From Microcaldota archaeon (GTDB lineage: Archaea; Micrarchaeota; Micrarchaeia; Anstonellales; J096), in assembly GCA_015522475.1 (NCBI GenBank), contig WAMF01000018.1:88833-152832 (forward strand): DNA of 64,000 nucleotides, in the 5' to 3' direction. Below the pieces are notes generated by a model that saw nothing but the letters and a program-made list of their open reading frames with translations, did not search any database and was not told the DNA's origin. The translations under genes were made by a program, and so were the position numbers. Below are positions 61,280 through 64,000 of this stretch, one piece after another; the first letter of the stretch is position 1; every line of letters starts with the position of its first letter.

Positions 61280-64000
61280 TTAAGCTGCGGTTTTCTCCTT
61301 CTTCCACCACTTCTTAGCCAAAGCGTATATCGCCACTACAAGAACTGCTGCTACAATAAATGCGCCACCGATAGTATAAGCATTTATGGGCAGGGTTAAA
61401 AAGCCTGGCGTAGCGACTTCTAAAGATAAGCCGTTTATTTCTTTAACAGATTGAACATCAACCGTATATTGGCCTTTAGGAAGATCTGCTAGAGTGAGAG
61501 TTCCATTGGCTTCTTTTTCAAATATAAGCTTATTACTAAGGTAAACACGGACTTTATATGTGCCATTTATTTTGGGCTTTACAAAGACTGTTGATTTCTT
61601 TTCTACAACAAGAGGCACTTTTTTCTCATATAACTGGCCATTTTGTGATGCGTTTTCTGCTGGCGAAGCTGATGATTCTCCTAAAGGTTGTGGGGGCTTT
61701 ACTTCTATAGTTGAGGTGGATTTTATAGGAATGTCTGAGCTTATTAGATATGTGCCGGGCTCTGTTGGTATGAATCTGGCTACACCTTCTTTGTTTGTTT
61801 TTAGCCGTGTTGATTTGCCTTCATAGTTCGCATAGAGTGTTATATTTGAAGCTGGTGTGCCACCTTGATACACTACATATATTTCTGCTGTTTGGTTTAG
61901 TTTTATTTGGCTGGGTGCTTGTATGATGATGGCTTTCTTTGATGGGCTTATAATAGGAGGCCGTTCTTTCCCTGTTTTTGGCTTGCTATTTATATCTAAC
62001 GTTGTGCTTACCTCTTTACTGCAGCATTTAAGCCTTATGGTATATGTACCCAACTCTTGAACTCTGTACATAAATGGATTTGTTGTTACGGCTAATGTTT
62101 TCGTTTCTCCCGTGGGTTGCTTTATGTATAATATGGGTTTTGCTTCATCTATTGTGAGCTTTTTGTCTCCTTTCTTTAATGTGAGCTCTATTATGATTTC
62201 TCCTGATAGGTTATTGTATGTAGCTAATAAGAAGACTGTCGTTTTGGGCTGTGGTGTAGGCTTAGATGGAGCTAAGCTTAGCTTAAGCGTCTGCTTTTTG
62301 TAGTTAGATTTGGACAACGTGTAGTAGTATGTGCCTGCTTTGTTTATTGTGAACTCTGCTGTTCCCTTGCAGTTTGTGTATGTTACTTCTGTACTGTCGT
62401 CGAATTTTTGGAGGATTCTGACGTCTTCTAGTGACTTGTCTCTATAGGTTATTGTGAATGTGAGCTTATTGTCTTCAAAGGTGTAATCTACGGAGAAGTG
62501 TTTTGTCTTTTTGTGGCTTGGTGGTTTTGGAATTGCTTTTGTTGTGAAGTTGTATGGCTTGATTATGCAGTTATGGGCTTTATCGCAGAAGGTTATTGTT
62601 AGGTTGTAGGTTGTTGATGCTGTGAGGTTTGTTAGGTTGATTGTGTGTCGTGTTGAGTAGGTTGTAGAGTTGTAAGTTGTGTTTTGGAAGTTGAAGGTGT
62701 AGATGGTTGGTTCTGATGTGTTCATTGTTAATTGGGCTGCGTCTGTTGTGGTTGTGCTATTTATTGTAGCGTTGGGCTTTGTTAAGTCGATGGTTATGTG
62801 TAGCATCGCTGTGGTTAGATGGCCGAGAGAATCGTTGGCGTAGATCTTTATTGTGTGGTTGCCTTCTGTTAGCGTTAAGGTTGTGTTGGCTGTGAATGTT
62901 TGATTTGAGCCGTTGTCGATTTGGTAGAGCGTTGTGTCGGGGTCTGCGTCGTTTATAGAGAGGTTCAGCCAGATGGTTGTTGTGTTGTAGTAGGCCCAAT
63001 GCGCGGGCGAGGAGATGTTTATGAACGGAGCCTCTGTGTCTATAAAGATATTTCGTGTTTCCGTTGTGTTCTCGTTGCCATAGGAGTCGGTACATTTGGC
63101 GTAGAAGGTGTGGTTGCCGTCGGGTATGTTTGTTTTATTTATCCAATAATACGTGCCTTCGTGGTTGGGGAAGGGCTCTGGGTTATTGTCGAAGTAGAGC
63201 TGAGCTATTGTTGAACTTTCATCTAAACAGCTTATATTGACGAAAACCCAGTTCTGCGAATAGTTGCCGGATTCTGTTGTACTATTAGCAAAGGATATAT
63301 TTGGCGGCACTACATCGATTAAATGGATGGTTCGCGTCTCTGTTGAGTTGCATAGGCCAGCGGTTGAGCAGGATGTTGCGTTTAGATGATATATGCCATA
63401 AGACAAATTGTTGAATTCATTATAGCAAGCAGGTGTTGTGCATGTGAAATTAGCTGCCAATGAAGAAGAGTTATATAGATATATTGTAACATTGGTCAAT
63501 GTTGCATCTCGTACATACACAGAAACATTTGCTTCAATCGAATGTGACGCAAGACTTGAATCATTAGCTGGGGTGGGCGAAACAAAGCTAGGAATTACAC
63601 GGATGCAGCCTGTCGTGTTTGTGTGGAAGTCTGGGTTGCTGCCCAAGTCCGTTAGGTTGCCGATATTGTTATCGCCGATGTTATTGTTTGAATTAGCGTC
63701 GAAGTAAAAGCCTGCTTGGCTCGCTTGGCAGCTCGTGACGTTTGTTATGTTTGCGCCGGATGTGCTTTGGAGGTAGATGCCGTATGTGTTGTTTAAAATT
63801 GTGGTGGAGAGAATATTTAAGTTAGGAACGCTTTTAACATACACCCCCTTATCACCCGATAAATTTATCGTGCTATTAATGATTGTGACATTGTTGCTTC
63901 CAGAATCTAAGAATATGCCGTATTGGGTGGAGTTGTGTATATGGAGGTTAGATAGTTTGGCGTTTTTTAGTTTTGCAGTTATGCCTCTTGAGCTGTTTAA
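61280..64000 (-). CDS. Second giant surface protein, N-terminal part beyond the window
   Basis: About 907 residues visible; the frame is open to base 64000. The first part continues beta-helix repeats (SNNVTIINSTINL), then several Ig-like/cadherin-like domains (for example FINISSPAHWAYYNTTTIWLNLSINDADP), a Lys/Thr-rich region, and a membrane anchor (about residues 868-890) before KKWWKKEKTAA. The closing 120 residues resemble those of the 3735-residue protein (KPKINGTYKVRVYLSNKLIFEKEANG versus KPMLANGTEFTAELYLGNTLV), so the two are paralogues in tandem. Strongly Asn/Thr-rich. Adhesion or S-layer-type role inferred. Confidence 0.8.
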   Translation of the reverse strand, partial: LNSSRGITAKLKNAKLSNLHIHNSTQYGIFLDSGSNNVTIINSTINLSGDKGVYVKSVPNLNILSTTILNNTYGIYLQSTSGANITNVTSCQASQAGFYFDANSNNNIGDNNIGNLTDLGSNPDFHTNTTGCIRVIPSFVSPTPANDSSLASHSIEANVSVYVRDATLTNVTIYLYNSSSLAANFTCTTPACYNEFNNLSYGIYHLNATSCSTAGLCNSTETRTIHLIDVVPPNISFANSTTESGNYSQNWVFVNISCLDESSTIAQLYFDNNPEPFPNHEGTYYWINKTNIPDGNHTFYAKCTDSYGNENTTETRNIFIDTEAPFINISSPAHWAYYNTTTIWLNLSINDADPDTTLYQIDNGSNQTFTANTTLTLTEGNHTIKIYANDSLGHLTTAMLHITIDLTKPNATINSTTTTDAAQLTMNTSEPTIYTFNFQNTTYNSTTYSTRHTINLTNLTASTTYNLTITFCDKAHNCIIKPYNFTTKAIPKPPSHKKTKHFSVDYTFEDNKLTFTITYRDKSLEDVRILQKFDDSTEVTYTNCKGTAEFTINKAGTYYYTLSKSNYKKQTLKLSLAPSKPTPQPKTTVFLLATYNNLSGEIIIELTLKKGDKKLTIDEAKPILYIKQPTGETKTLAVTTNPFMYRVQELGTYTIRLKCCSKEVSTTLDINSKPKTGKERPPIISPSKKAIIIQAPSQIKLNQTAEIYVVYQGGTPASNITLYANYEGKSTRLKTNKEGVARFIPTEPGTYLISSDIPIKSTSTIEVKPPQPLGESSASPAENASQNGQLYEKKVPLVVEKKSTVFVKPKINGTYKVRVYLSNKLIFEKEANGTLTLADLPKGQYTVDVQSVKEINGLSLEVATPGFLTLPINAYTIGGAFIVAAVLVVAIYALAKKWWKKEKTAA

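Overview
The window comes from an archaeon. The evidence is the archaeal/eukaryotic set of translation proteins (L15e, S24e, S3Ae, L40e, aIF1/SUI1, IF-5A with its hypusination loop, NAC, aEF1-beta, Lsm, diphthamide enzyme Dph2), GAGGTG-type ribosome binding sites, and TTTAAA/TTTATAAA box A promoters about 25 bases upstream of leaderless start codons. No rRNA is present, so the phylum cannot be fixed. Pilin-like proteins, giant surface proteins and paired winged-helix/coiled-coil proteins are reminiscent of small-genome (DPANN-type) archaea; that placement is inference. No CRISPR array, insertion sequence or integrase was seen.

Layout. 1-5.6 kb: 3' part of a class II ribonucleotide reductase gene (minus strand), a type IV pilin-like gene, a degenerate GNAT-like gene, a Tat-signal-like protein, tRNA-Gly(CCC) and a small membrane protein. 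5.8-13 kb: a two-gene operon of unknown function, a 1715-residue protein without signal peptide followed by a 667-residue exported protein. 13.2-16.7 kb: pyrophosphatase, a divergent PPM-type phosphatase, a PRC-barrel protein, GTP-dependent dephospho-CoA kinase and a membrane protein. 16.9-27.2 kb (all minus): a translation cluster, L3-L4-L23-L2-S19-L22-S3-L29-aIF1, then XTPase, S15, S3Ae, NAC, L15e, IF-5A, S24e and Lsm. 27.4-33.6 kb: small unknown genes, LysRS overlapping an alpha-helical protein gene, tRNA-Asp(GTC), aEF1-beta, and a basic histone-H1-like protein. 33.7-42.7 kb: a three-gene operon ending in a COG1709-like regulator, methionine aminopeptidase, Dph2, S7, S12, ValRS and L40e. 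42.9-49.7 kb: GluRS, a divergent pair of winged-helix proteins (one with a long coiled coil), a DsbA-like lipoprotein and a membrane protein. 50-64 kb: two giant cell-surface proteins in tandem, one of 3735 residues and one running off the window.

How the genes work together. About half the window is housekeeping translation and its modification (initiation, elongation, charging, Met removal, diphthamide, hypusine-dependent IF-5A). The other half is surface or unknown: Asn/Thr-rich, sequon-rich envelope proteins with beta-helix, propeller-like and Cys/Asp-rich calcium-type repeats, next to a thiol-disulfide oxidoreductase that could help fold them. Several divergent gene pairs share a single palindromic TTTAAA-type box, and first genes of transcripts are often leaderless while internal genes carry GAGGTG sites.
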